NCBI GenBank assembly: GCA_009193035.1
Contig: SWDT01000225.1
Span: forward strand, 34,426-98,425
Source: Halicephalobus mephisto
Lineage: Eukaryota > Nematoda > Chromadorea > Rhabditida > Panagrolaimidae
Direction: 5' to 3'
DNA: 64,000 nucleotides
The notes below the pieces were generated by a model that saw only the letters and a list, made by a program, of their open reading frames with translations, did no database searches and was not told the origin of the DNA. The translations under genes were made by a program, and so were the position numbers. Below, piece after piece: positions 53,392 to 62,452 of this stretch. How positions within the stretch are numbered: position 1 is the first letter of the stretch; each line of letters starts with the position of its first letter.

Positions 53392-54177
53392 TCAGGGCAC
53401 TGAGGATAAAAGTGAGGATTTTTTTGGATCATCATCATCTTCATCATCATCATCATCATCTTCATCTTCATCATCATCTTCTTCATCATCATCATCTTCT
53501 TCTTCTTCTTCTTCATCATCTTCTTTTTTATCTTCTTCTTTTTGAAGAACTTCCTTGGTCCTTCCGAAGTAGTCATCTATGAGCTCGACGAGGGCTTGGG
53601 GCAGATCCCGAGCACATTGGAGAGCATTCAGAACTTCTTCTAGATGATTTTTCTTCAGAATCAGGTCTTGTGTCATTTTGCCTTCATTGAGGACTTGAAA
53701 CGTGGTCTTCAGATTCTGAATCATCGGGATGAAAGCCGAATTTTCAATTTTGACATTTTTCAAATTTTCTATTATTTTTTTTAAATTCGAAAATTCTTCA
53801 TTTTTAAATTCGTTTTTTAATTCTTCAGTTTTCCGTTTTTGAACTGCTTCAAAAATTTCGAATTCGTTTTGTAAAAAATTATTTATTAAATTTTCCAAAT
53901 CTGTTCCGTCACAGATTACGGTAGATTTCGAAAGTATCTTCAGCATCCCGATCAGCTTCTGTTTGTTCAAAAAAATATTTGTTCCACTTTTTTCGGCCAA
54001 ATTTTTCAAATATTTAGCGTCATTTGATTTCGATAATTGTCCAACTGTGAAGTAAAGCATGTTAGCGATTCTTTCTAGTCCTTCATCAAAATTTTTTATT
54101 TGTGATTTTTTATATATCAAAACAGCAATTACAGTAAATTGATCAATTTCTTCTGGAGTCAATTCAGTTTTCTCCAT
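53392..54177 (-). CDS. Unrecognised 261-aa protein with long Asp/Glu C-terminal run
   Basis: A single uninterrupted minus-strand exon runs from an ATG directly following a TTTTTCAG acceptor (a trans-splice site) to a TGA at 53392-53394. The first 210 residues look alpha-helical and Leu/Lys-rich (MEKTELTPEEIDQFTVIAVL; LEEVLNALQCARDLPQALVE). Residues from about 215 form an almost pure acidic tract of roughly 35 Asp and Glu, encoded by a GAT/GAA triplet run, and the protein ends KKSSLLSSVP. There is no signal peptide or membrane segment. Acidic tails of this kind occur in histone chaperones and other nuclear proteins, but the N-terminal part does not resemble any I know. The gene starts head-to-head with the MSP-like exon candidate at 54.7 kb. 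Confidence 0.75.
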   Translation of the reverse strand: MEKTELTPEEIDQFTVIAVLIYKKSQIKNFDEGLERIANMLYFTVGQLSKSNDAKYLKNLAEKSGTNIFLNKQKLIGMLKILSKSTVICDGTDLENLINNFLQNEFEIFEAVQKRKTEELKNEFKNEEFSNLKKIIENLKNVKIENSAFIPMIQNLKTTFQVLNEGKMTQDLILKKNHLEEVLNALQCARDLPQALVELIDDYFGRTKEVLQKEEDKKEDDEEEEEEDDDDEEDDDEDEDDDDDDEDDDDPKKSSLLSSVP

Positions 54178-54189
54178 CTGAAAAATGAA

Positions 54190-54655
54190 ATAATTAATAA
54201 AAACAGAAATTTTTGAAAATATTAATTTAAAAATAATAAAAATAAATTTAAAAAAAAATAAAAATACTGATTTTAGAAAAATAAATTTTAAAAATAATAA
54301 AAATGAATTTAAAAAAAATAAAAATATTAATTTTAGAAAAATGAATTTAAAAAAAATAAAAATATTAATTTTAGAAAAATAAATTTAAAAAAAAAAAAAT
54401 AAAAATATTGATTTTAGAGGTAAAAATGAATTTAGAAAAAATAAAAATACTGATTTTAGAAAAATAATTTTAAAAAAATAAAAATATTAATTTTAGAAAA
54501 ATAATTTTAAAAAAATAAAAATACTGATTTTAGAAAAATAAAAACATTAATTTTAGAAAAATAAGTTTAAAAAAAATAAAAATATTAATTTTAGAAAAAT
54601 AAATTTTAAAAATAATAAAAATGAATTTAAAAAAAATAAAAATATTAATTTTTAA
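54190..54655. repeat. Tandem array of AAAAATATTAATTTTAGAAA
   Basis: About fourteen copies of a 30-40 bp unit, AAAAATATTAATTTTAGAAA plus AATAAATTTAAAAA, between the acidic-tail gene and the MSP-like exon. Confidence 0.9.
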
Positions 54656-54673
54656 AAAGTCAATCGAACGAAT

Positions 54674-54892
54674 TTGACGAGAGAGCGATTGATTTTTTTC
54701 TTTTTTGAAAGGACTGATAGTACGAGTACACTGGCCGTTATCAAAAAACAGAAAGATGTCTATTACAAGATTAAAAACACAGAAAAACCAACTAAATTCT
54801 ATTTTAAAATCGACAGTTTAAAAAAATTAAAAATCAATTTTCCACAAAATTACATCGATGTAAATTTCTCAAATTTGGTAGAAAATTTTTAA
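54674..54892 (+). CDS. Possible exon or gene fragment with MSP-like strand pattern
   Basis: A + strand open frame ends in TAA at 54890-54892. Its convincing part reads DVYYKIKNTEKPTKFYFKID, then KKLKINFPQNYIDVNF. The spacing of Tyr-x-x-Lys-Ile-x-Asn, an aromatic, and Ile followed by Leu-x-Ile resembles the middle strands of the major sperm protein (MSP) fold. There is no ATG start, and the first 13 codons look like intron; an acceptor may be TTTTTTGAAAG near 54710. No matching upstream or downstream MSP strands were found, so it may be a fragment. The MSP assignment is inference from pattern only. Confidence 0.3.
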   Translation: MTRERLIFFFFERTDSTSTLAVIKKQKDVYYKIKNTEKPTKFYFKIDSLKKLKINFPQNYIDVNFSNLVENF

Positions 54893-54954
54893 ATTTAGGT
54901 AAAAAATAATAAAAAATTATTTTATTGTAAAAATTATAAACGAAATTTTTTCTT

Positions 54955-55445
54955 TAAAATTCTGAAATTTAGGTAAAAACGCGAGTGAAACAGTTGTTTT
55001 CAGCAGTGAATTACCAAATTTACCACTTTTTTACTTTCACTCGCTCTTCCGCGGGAATTCAAAAATTTCAAACTAATTGTTTTTATAAAAATCAAAAATA
55101 AAAGTTTTATGAAATTGTCTCGATGTGAATTTCCTATAATTTTTTAGAACTATCCTAAAATAAAAAGAGTTGATTTCAGCAGTGAATTGCCAGATTTACC
55201 ACTTTTTTACTTTCACTCGCTCTTCCGCGGGAATTCAAAAATTTCAAACTAATTGTTTTTATAAAAATCAAAAATAAAAGTTTTATGAAATTGTCTCGAT
55301 GTGAATTTCCTATAATCTTTTAAAACCATCCTAAAATAAAAAAAGCGAGTTGTTTTCAGCAATGGATTGCCAGATTTACCACTTTTTCACTTTCACTCGC
55401 TCTTCCGCGGAAATTCAAAAATCTCAAAAAACTTCAAAAATCCAA
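54955..55445. repeat. Tandem repeat, about 175-bp unit, three copies
   Basis: Units contain TTTTCAGCAGTGAATTACC, ACTTTCACTCGCTCTTCCGC plus GGGAATTC, and GAAATTGTCTCGATGTGAAT. The GC-richer CACTCGCTCTTCCGCGG core is unusually well conserved among the copies compared with the AT-rich remainder. Confidence 0.9.
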
Positions 55446-55613
55446 ATTTTTAAAATTTACTTAACTCTAATTTATATAACTTTTTATATAGAAATTTTTT
55501 TTATATGAAATAAATACGGTTTTAAGAATATTTATTTTAAAGGATTTTCAAAAAGTTAAATTTCATATAATTTTTGCTTTTTTAAATTTTATTATTCATA
55601 TATGAATTTTTTT

Positions 55614-57260
55614 TTAATCGCAGTATTTCAGCTTCGAAGACTCAAATTGCCAGGATTGCCTCGACCACAACTGCTCCGTGAAGGAAAAACTGAACTTAGA
55701 AAGTAAACATTTAAAATTTTTCTTATTCGAAATTAGAATTTCCCAAAAAGTCCGGAATTTAAGAAACACATGTTCTGGATGTTTATCTGGAGGAGATGAG
55801 GGATCACACAGAGGAGATTAAGATTCATCTGGAGGAATTTGAAGATTTTACATTCTGGAATCTGGAGGTTTTCATTTGGAAGAATCTAGAGGTTTTATAT
55901 CGAAGAATCTGAAGTCTTCATCTGGAGGAATCTGAGAATTTTATATTGTGAAATCTGGAAGTTTTATAAAAAAAATCTGAAGTTTTCATCTAAAGTCTTT
56001 ATCTGGAAGTTTTCATCTGGAGGTTTTATATCGAAGAATCTGAAGTCCTCATCTGGAGGAATCTGAGAATTTTATATTGTGAAATCTGGAAGTTTTATAT
56101 CGAAGAATCTGAAGTCTTTACTTCGAAGAATCCGAAATATTATTTGGAGGAATCAGGAAGTTTTATAAAGAAGAATCTGAAATCTTTACTTCGGAGAATC
56201 TGAAGTTCGCATTTGGGAAAATCGGAAATTCTTGTTCTAAGGAATCTGAGCTACTAAAAGATGTTATTTTTGAAGATTAAGTTAGTCGATAACGAATTGA
56301 CCTAGACTGTCCAAAACACGCTTGATCGATTCTGTAGATCTCAACAGAAGTGAGGCTATCTTGGAGGATCAAATTTCCCTCCAAGGCGCAACTTGAAGTG
56401 TCAGCGGTCATGTTGGTTAATCGCATTCGGATGAAGCCAGATTTGTCCGACAAGAGGCCGTCTGTTGAGCAATCTTTGGGTCGATCTTGGCCAACTTTTT
56501 TGAATTCAAAAACAGTTTCTCCATCGATCCAATAATTACCGTAATCAAAATTTAAAAAATCAACTTTAAATTTTTTCTACAAACATTTTTAATTTTATAA
56601 AATTACGTTTTAAAAATTAAAAGTATTTTTCAAAATTTTTAAAAATTAAAATTATTATGCAAAAATTAAAAAATTAAAAGTATTATTCAAACTTTTTAAA
56701 AATTAAAATTATTATGCAAAAATTAAAAAATTAAAAGTATTATTTAAAAATGGAAAAATTAAAATTATTCAAAAAATTTTAAAAATTAAAAATATTTTTC
56801 AAACTTTTTAAAAATTAAAAGTATTTTTCAAACTTTTTAAAAATTAAAATTATTATTTAAAAATTAAAAAATTAAAATTATTATTTTAAAATTTTTAAAA
56901 ATATGATTTGGCAAAATGTGCTAGTTGCCAAATTGGAACTTTTGGCGAAAAGTGAATTAATGCCAGTTTTGACTTTACATTACTGTGAAAATTTAAAATA
57001 TTAAACTTTTTAGAAAATTTCAAAAATTGAAAAAGATTTTTTTAATCAAATTTTAATATTTTCAAAAAATTAAAAATTTTTCAAAAATCTCCAGAATCCT
57101 TTTTGGGAATTTTAGTTTCTGAAAATTTGGAAAATTCCCCTCTACAGTATCCTCGTATTTGTCATAACAGCTCATCACAGCTGTCAGCCAGAGGCAAAGC
57201 TGTCGATTGCTTCGATTCCAAGCATAAACAAAAACCAAAAACGAGGACAGCGGTCCACAT
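55614..57260 (-). CDS. Small secreted four-cysteine protein, family not recognised
   Basis: The proposed minus-strand model is 57260-57179, 56563-56302 and 55689-55614, giving 139 aa. Exon 1 encodes a signal peptide, MWTAVLVFGFCLCLESKQST. Exon 2 carries FDYGNYWIDGETVFEFKKVG, KDCSTDGLLSDKSGFIRMRL and SSCALEGNLILQDSLTSVEI. Exon 3 ends in SSKLKYCD and a TAA, with AATAAA about 25 bases further. The mature part has four cysteines. Boundaries are uncertain: the exon 1 donor (GTGATG) and exon 2 acceptor (TTTAAAG) are weak, TTTGTAG at 56577 is an alternative, and without the last splice exon 2 would end in RSIRYRLT at 56277. I do not recognise the fold. The start codon is 115 bp from that of the divergent forkhead gene. 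Confidence 0.55.
55740..56250. repeat. Tandem repeat of ATCTGGAGGAATCTGAGAAT type
   Basis: Units of 25-35 bp built on TTTTATATCGAAGAATCTGA, AGTCTTCATCTGGAGGAATC. It fills the proposed last intron of the secreted-protein gene. Confidence 0.85.
56580..57000. repeat. AAAAATTAAAATTATTCAAA array in the secreted-protein gene
   Basis: About ten copies of TTTTTAAAAATTAAAAGTAT followed by a palindromic TTGGCAAAATGTG...TTTTGGCGAAAAGTG patch at 56907-56955 that recalls the motif repeated at 1300-1600. Confidence 0.75.
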
Positions 57261-57375
57261 GGTTCCCTGTTCGCGCAAATGCCACTTGATCCCGCTTCTG
57301 TCGGACCTGTTACGGCCCTCCCACTACTGTATCTTCTTCATTCTAAGTTTTTGACGGACTCGATCCAGATCCACA
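57261..57375. promoter_or_regulatory. Short shared intergenic region between divergent genes
   Basis: Only 115 bp separate the ATG of the secreted-protein gene (57260, -) and the ATG of the forkhead gene (57376, +). It is GC-richer than flanking introns (CACTTGATCCCGCTTCTGTC). A bidirectional promoter, or outrons overlapping each other, is likely if both gene models hold. Confidence 0.5.
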
Positions 57376-60300
57376 ATGGACTTTGATTCAAATTTGTTGG
57401 ACGTTAATCTCCAAACAATGGATTCAACATCGTAAGTATTTTTTTTTGTTGATTTTTTGTAAACTTTTGGTTGTTTAAAGGTCGTAAACAATTTACACAT
57501 TCTCCAATAATAAACTATGTTAAAGTGATTGCGCAGAAGGCGTTCCATTTTTGGATTTAGTCGATTTCCGTGGGGAGTTTTAGAATCTTCCAAAATCCGA
57601 CCAAGGGATTCTGAAATTTTCAAGAACTCTATTTTTTGGTGTTATAGGACTTTGGGGACTTTTCGGAACCTAAGGGGAAGTTTTTAGGATTTTCTAAAAC
57701 CCGATCGAAGGATTCTGAAGTCCTTGATGATTTTATAGGATCTATGGAGACTTTCCAAAATCTCCAAGATCCAACTAAATGATTATCAATTTTCCAAAAG
57801 TTTCATAAAGTTTTTCGAAAATTTTCGAATTTTGAAGTAATTGTAGAACTTCTCAGCATTTTTGGAGAAGTTTCAGAATTTCAAAGAAGTCTCTAAAATC
57901 CGATTGAAAAATTCCGAAATCGTTGGTCATTTTATAAGACTTTTCAGAATTCCCAAAAAAACCTCTAAAATCCAATTGAAAAATTCCGAAGTCCTTGGTC
58001 ATTTTATAAGACTTTTGGGGACTTTTCAGAATTCCCAAAAAAACCTCTAAAATCCAATTGAAAAATTCTGAAGTCCTTGGTGATTTTATAAGATCTAAGG
58101 AGACTTTTCAGAATCCGAGAGGAAGTTTTTAGAATTTTCTAAAATCCAACTGAAAAATCCTAAAATTCTTAAGAATTCCATAGTTTTCGGAAATTTTTGG
58201 ATCTTGAAATCTTAGATTTCGAAAATCTTTAACCAAATTTTAGAAAATTCTAAAACAAATTTGAATTTTATATTTAAAATTAATATTTTTCGAAAATTTC
58301 CATTTTTAAAAATTCTTGTTTTTAAATTTTACAGTAATCTGATTTCAGAATCGCGGATTGTTTGGAACCATTGCGGGAATTCCAGAACGAAGACAACCGA
58401 CTTGACGAAGGACTTCCAGAAATCGCCTCAGGGGATGGAAGGACGAAAAGAGTCAAGTCAAAAAGACCCGAAAAACCCCCGATCAGCTACATCGCCCTGA
58501 TTTACATGGCCATCGAAGTCAGTTTTATTTTAAAAATTAAAAATAAAATTTTTGGAAATTTTAAAATTTTTCAAAATTTTCGAAGTTTTTGGAAATTTTA
58601 AAATTAAATTATTTTAAATTTTTTTTCAGCATCAACCTTCTCAAAGAGCGACTTTGGCGGACATTTATCGTTATCTTCAAGAAAATTACCAATTTTTCAG
58701 AAGCGAATACACTGGATGGAAGAATTCTATCCGACACAATTTAAGTTTAAATGAATGTTTTATAAAACTTCCAAAAAAAGAAGGAGGAAAAACTGGCAAA
58801 GGTCACTATTGGGCCATCGACGAAAATTCGAAGTACTTGTTGGAAGAAGGTTGTTTGAAACGCAGGCCCAGAGGCTACAAGCTGAAAACTGGACTCGGGG
58901 GTGGGGGGTCCTCTAATGGAAGCGACAGTTCCCCCACCAGTGATGGAAGCATGGGGGTCCAGGAGATCCACGGACACCACATGAACCTCAACGGAAGCAA
59001 CAGCAACGAAGTAAGTTTTATTTTAAAAATAAAAATTCAATCATTAAAAAATCAAAAAATTAAGTTTTTATAAAAAATATATATTAAATTTAAATTTTTA
59101 GGATTTTTATATTTGTTTTAAAATTTTTTTGGATTTCAAAAGTTTTAAAAGGTATTGCAAAATTACGAAAAGGTTCCAAATGTTCGTTGAATACTGTAAG
59201 AATTCAAAATTTTTTGAAGTTTCTGGAAGAATTCGGAATTTTTTGGAAGTTTTTAGAAGACTTCAGGAGTTTCTGAAAGAATTCTGGAGTTTCTGGAAGA
59301 CTTCAGGAATTTTTGAAAGCTTCTGGAACCTTCTATAAGATTTTAGAAATCTTTTTGGAAGCTCTTTTAAGAATTTTTAGAAATTTTGAACTTTTAGTGG
59401 ATTCTGAAAGATTCTGTAGGATTCTAATAACTTTTCTAAAAGCTTCTATTTTATTCTAAAAAGTTCTAGAAATTTCATCGAAAATTTCGAAAATATTTTT
59501 AAAATTCTTTAAAATTTTAGAGTCCTTCAGAATTCCTCACAAAATTCCGGGAAATTTCCCACAGGATTCTGGAAAATTCTACAGAATCCCAGTTACCGTA
59601 ATATAAACTTTGTTTTTGATTATTTTCGAAAATTTGATTCCAATTTTTTTTGCAACAAACGGCAACTTTGAAGTCATAAATTCAAAAAAGAAAACTTTAG
59701 GGACATTTTTCACTTGATGGATGGCCCAAAGTTCGGATTTAAAATTGAAAAGCGGTAAATTTTCCCAGAAAAATGATCTTCAAAAAAAATATATTTTTTG
59801 TCAAATGTCGAATGGGCTTCAATTAAGCTTCCTAGATTTGTTTTTTTTCGAAATTGGGGATAGATAGAATTTCGTTTGATTGACATTTGAACCCTTAGGG
59901 TTGTATATTTTCAAAAATATTTTCAGTCGATCCATCAGGATATGGTCAATCAGCAGGTCAACGGCCACTTTCTGCTGCCTGAGGGGTCCTTCCATCCGGA
60001 CCCCTATGTGTACTCCCAACCCCCTCTGGACCCCCTCCAACAGGGCCAGGTGTGGTACCAGCAAGCCATGGAGGAGCCGAATGTGGTCGCAGGGGGGTCG
60101 AGCACGGAGCAGTGGATGACGACGGGGGTGCAGAACCCGAACTTCCTGGACTTCTCTCTGAAGCCTGAGGGCAGCTACCTGACACCCAGTCTGGAGGGCG
60201 AGAACGGCTACTACCACACCCACCACTACTACTGTCCCGACCCCCTGGTCCCCACCTCCTACTTCTACGACGAGAAAAATTTCACCTCTTATCCTGACCA

Positions 60301-60382
60301 TCTCCCCATCCCTCAAAATCCTCAAATTTTTCAACAGAATCAATATGAGCAAAAATACATCTTCAAAAATGAACAGATTTAA
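57376..60382 (+). CDS. Forkhead transcription factor, FoxF type (LET-381-like)
   Basis: Four exons, 57376-57431, 58349-58517, 58630-59010 and 59927-60382, join in frame to 353 aa. The forkhead domain lies at about residues 58-155: [18 protein letters not shown], then recognition helix [38 protein letters not shown] and a basic tail [10 protein letters not shown]. The EEG-x-x-RRPRG tail is characteristic of FoxF, so I infer the orthologue of C. elegans let-381, a mesoderm and coelomocyte regulator. A Gly/Ser-rich linker and a Tyr/Pro/His-rich C-terminal region ([22 protein letters not shown]) follow; these are typical activation-domain compositions. The exon 2 donor is GTCAGT. The first intron splits the protein before the domain and the second cuts the domain after IYMAIE. 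AATAAA at 60400 fits the polyadenylation signal. Confidence 0.93.
57630..58180. repeat. Tandem repeat in forkhead intron 1, about 70-80 bp unit
   Basis: Units contain CTCTAAAATCCAATTGAAAA, ATTCCGAAGTCCTTGGTCAT and TTTATAAGACTTTTGGGGAC; about six copies. Short frames here are artefacts. Confidence 0.85.
59110..59620. repeat. Degenerate TTCTGGAAGAATTCGGAATT repeats in forkhead intron 3
   Basis: Loose 25-30 bp repeats of GAATTCTGGAGTTTCTGGAA and related words. The rest of the 916-bp intron (59620-59926) is unremarkable. Confidence 0.7.
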
Positions 60383-60399
60383 TTTCGATGACAATAAGG

Positions 60400-60405
60400 A
60401 ATAAA
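60400..60405 (+). terminator. Polyadenylation signal of the forkhead gene
   Basis: AATAAA begins 18 bases after the stop codon of the forkhead gene, a typical short nematode 3' UTR distance. Confidence 0.6.
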
Positions 60406-60633
60406 ATTTAAAAGAAATAGATCTGTAGAAGCATGTCGAAATTCAGTGCTTCGTTTCATCAGAATTGGAACTCAGAGTTCGAGATCGGAATTTGGACTTC
60501 TCGTGCTCAGACGACATTCAAGTTTTCCTACTGTAACACATTGATGTCAATGCGACCCGCTGGTGGTTCGTAACTTTTAATTTAACGGTTGTTCGAAATG
60601 CTGTCTCGTAGTTGCTTCATTTCGAACGCATAT

Positions 60634-60925
60634 CTCAAACTTTGGTAATTAAAATATTATTATAAACAAGTTATAAAATAAAAAAGCAACATGATCGAGA
60701 AATCTTTTTTAAGACTGTTAGCAGTCTCTCTGGATCGGTGGTATTATCGCCGTTCCGATCAAATATATCCTATTTTCAACTATTTAATTAACCTATTTTC
60801 ATTAAATATTGTTCAAAAAGGTGTCTTCGATTTGTTCCGAACTCAAACTTTGGTAATTAAATATTATTATAAGCAAGTTATAAAATACAAAAGCAATATG
60901 ATCGATAAATCTTTTTTAAGACTGT
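60634..60925. repeat. Direct duplication carrying SL1-like sequences
   Basis: About 80 bp is duplicated at 60634-60711 and 60842-60925. Each copy begins with CTCAAACTTTGGTAATTAAA, which on the minus strand reads TTTAATTACCAAAGTTTGAG, one mismatch from 20 bases of nematode SL1. Homology starts exactly at the SL 3' end and continues through AAGTTATAAAATA and CTTTTTTAAGACTGTT. No GT donor follows either copy, so neither is a working SL RNA gene. The LTR element is inserted at the end of the second copy. Confidence 0.75.
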
Positions 60926-61203
60926 TGTAGGCACAAAGATCGGACTTAAACCGCAGACGGCCTAGACAAAATACCCAAGGCTCCGCCCAGTCAGCCGACG
61001 CCTGTGAAGTGAGACTAAAGTGTTAGAGAGTCAGTCTTTGAGAAATTCCAGCTTTAGACGGGTCCGAGTTTGACTTCGGTCAAACGAGGATCCTTCCTCT
61101 TTTGTTCTATGCTTTGTTAAGATAAACAAGCTTAATTGCTAATAGTAGGAACCAACAGTTATCCGCCCAACCAAGAATCACACCTCTACCTTATTTTACT
61201 ACA
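60926..61203 (+). repeat. 5' long terminal repeat
   Basis: The 278-bp segment starts TGTAGGC and ends TTTACTACA, giving TG...CA ends and a perfect 5-bp TGTAG/CTACA inverted terminus. It is immediately followed by a primer-binding-type sequence. No second copy is in the window to confirm the limits. Confidence 0.75.
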
Positions 61204-61205
61204 TA

Positions 61206-61220
61206 TGGCGATCCTGGGAC
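61206..61220 (+). promoter_or_regulatory. Primer-binding site of the LTR element
   Basis: TGGCGATCCTGGGAC starts two bases after the LTR end. TGG pairs with the CCA end of a tRNA primer; the tRNA species is not identified. Confidence 0.65.
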
Positions 61221-62452
61221 TACTATAAAGCAATTAAACAGAGGAGGACTCAAAGACTCACCCAATTTATGTCGCGACCCCTAACACCCATAAATAAATT
61301 GGACCATAAAATTCGTGTATAATAAATCAGAATCGCGCGAGTCGTGTAATATTCATTCAGAGAAACGCGGAGATGTACTGCTCACTTCTGTCCCGGAGAA
61401 CAACAACTCATGACACGAGGCAAGTTAATTAAATTGTTATAAGCTGCATAGTGTTCTTCGCCACAAGAGCCGCAGAATCTGTAAAAGTTAGCGTAAAACA
61501 ACGTCGCTCACAGGTAATCTGCGAGGCCCAACCCGGGGCTTTTTATTAGAGCCACACGAGAAGTGTGAGGCCTAGCCCAAGGCTTAATGTCATGAGATCC
61601 AGTAGAGTAAGTTTAAAATTGTGTACCTCAGGCACCTACTGGGAAAATTTAAAGTAGATAAAATACGGGAGGCCGCTAACCTTTGTTAGGAGGGACTGAG
61701 GCCTAGTTAAGGATAAAATGAAGCAGATATAGATAGTTAGCAGACCGGTAAAGTAAAGTGGATGCGCATGGTCAGAAGCACAGCACATCTAGGCCAACCG
61801 TAATAATCTGAGATAAAATAAAATGGAAATTGGAATCACATCACCAAGCCATGTAATCACGAAAAATCTATCGCTTAAAATAAAAATCAAGCAATTGATA
61901 GACAATCATGCGATTCTCATTATTAAGCACTTAATCACTCTTTTAGATCAATTTAATTTTCTTTATTTAACGTTAGCATTAATCTTTATTTAAGGCATAG
62001 CAATCGTTACAGCATACACTAAATCTCAAAAGAAACGTTCGCTAATAGAAAATAATGGTCACTGCGCAGGAAGAAACGTAGCTAGCGAAAACACAGAGAA
62101 TTATATGTTGATTAAAGGACACTCATAGATGCTAGGAATCATGTTACTGATCAAGCTGAAGTAAGAAATATCATCTAAATAAGTTCAAAATGGCAAATAA
62201 AGATCAGAAATCGCTCATAGTCATACGGTAGGCTAAAGGCCAAAAGTGCAAAACCCAGACAGGAAGTGCAAAAGGAAGCTAGAAATAGATCCAAGCGATG
62301 GATAACCAAAATTTGAACGATATCTCCCGGACATGAAAAAAAAATAAAATAAAATAAAATAAAAATAAAAATAAAAACCAGACGTTCGTCTAGACTGGAC
62401 TAAAGATCAGGAACTGACTTAAATATAAAAGCCGGGTCCCAATCAGTCAAAC
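61221..62452 (+). other. Leader region of the LTR element
   Basis: About 1.2 kb between primer-binding site and gag without long frames; long for a Ty3/gypsy leader. Near its end is a simple run of AAAATAAAAT units (62338-62377). It may hold packaging sequences, or the remnants of an earlier frame. Confidence 0.5.

Noticed and set aside
55629..55703. Plus-strand exon reading (LRRLKLPGLPRPQLLREGKT or a Cys-rich alternative frame)
   Set aside because: The minus-strand reading has a good acceptor, a stop and a following AATAAA, and fits the neighbouring minus-strand gene.
60634..60655. Functional SL RNA gene
   Set aside because: The SL-like word is not followed by a GT donor or an Sm site in either copy.
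61221..62452. Additional gene in the retroelement leader
   Set aside because: No frame longer than a few dozen codons and no recognisable motif.
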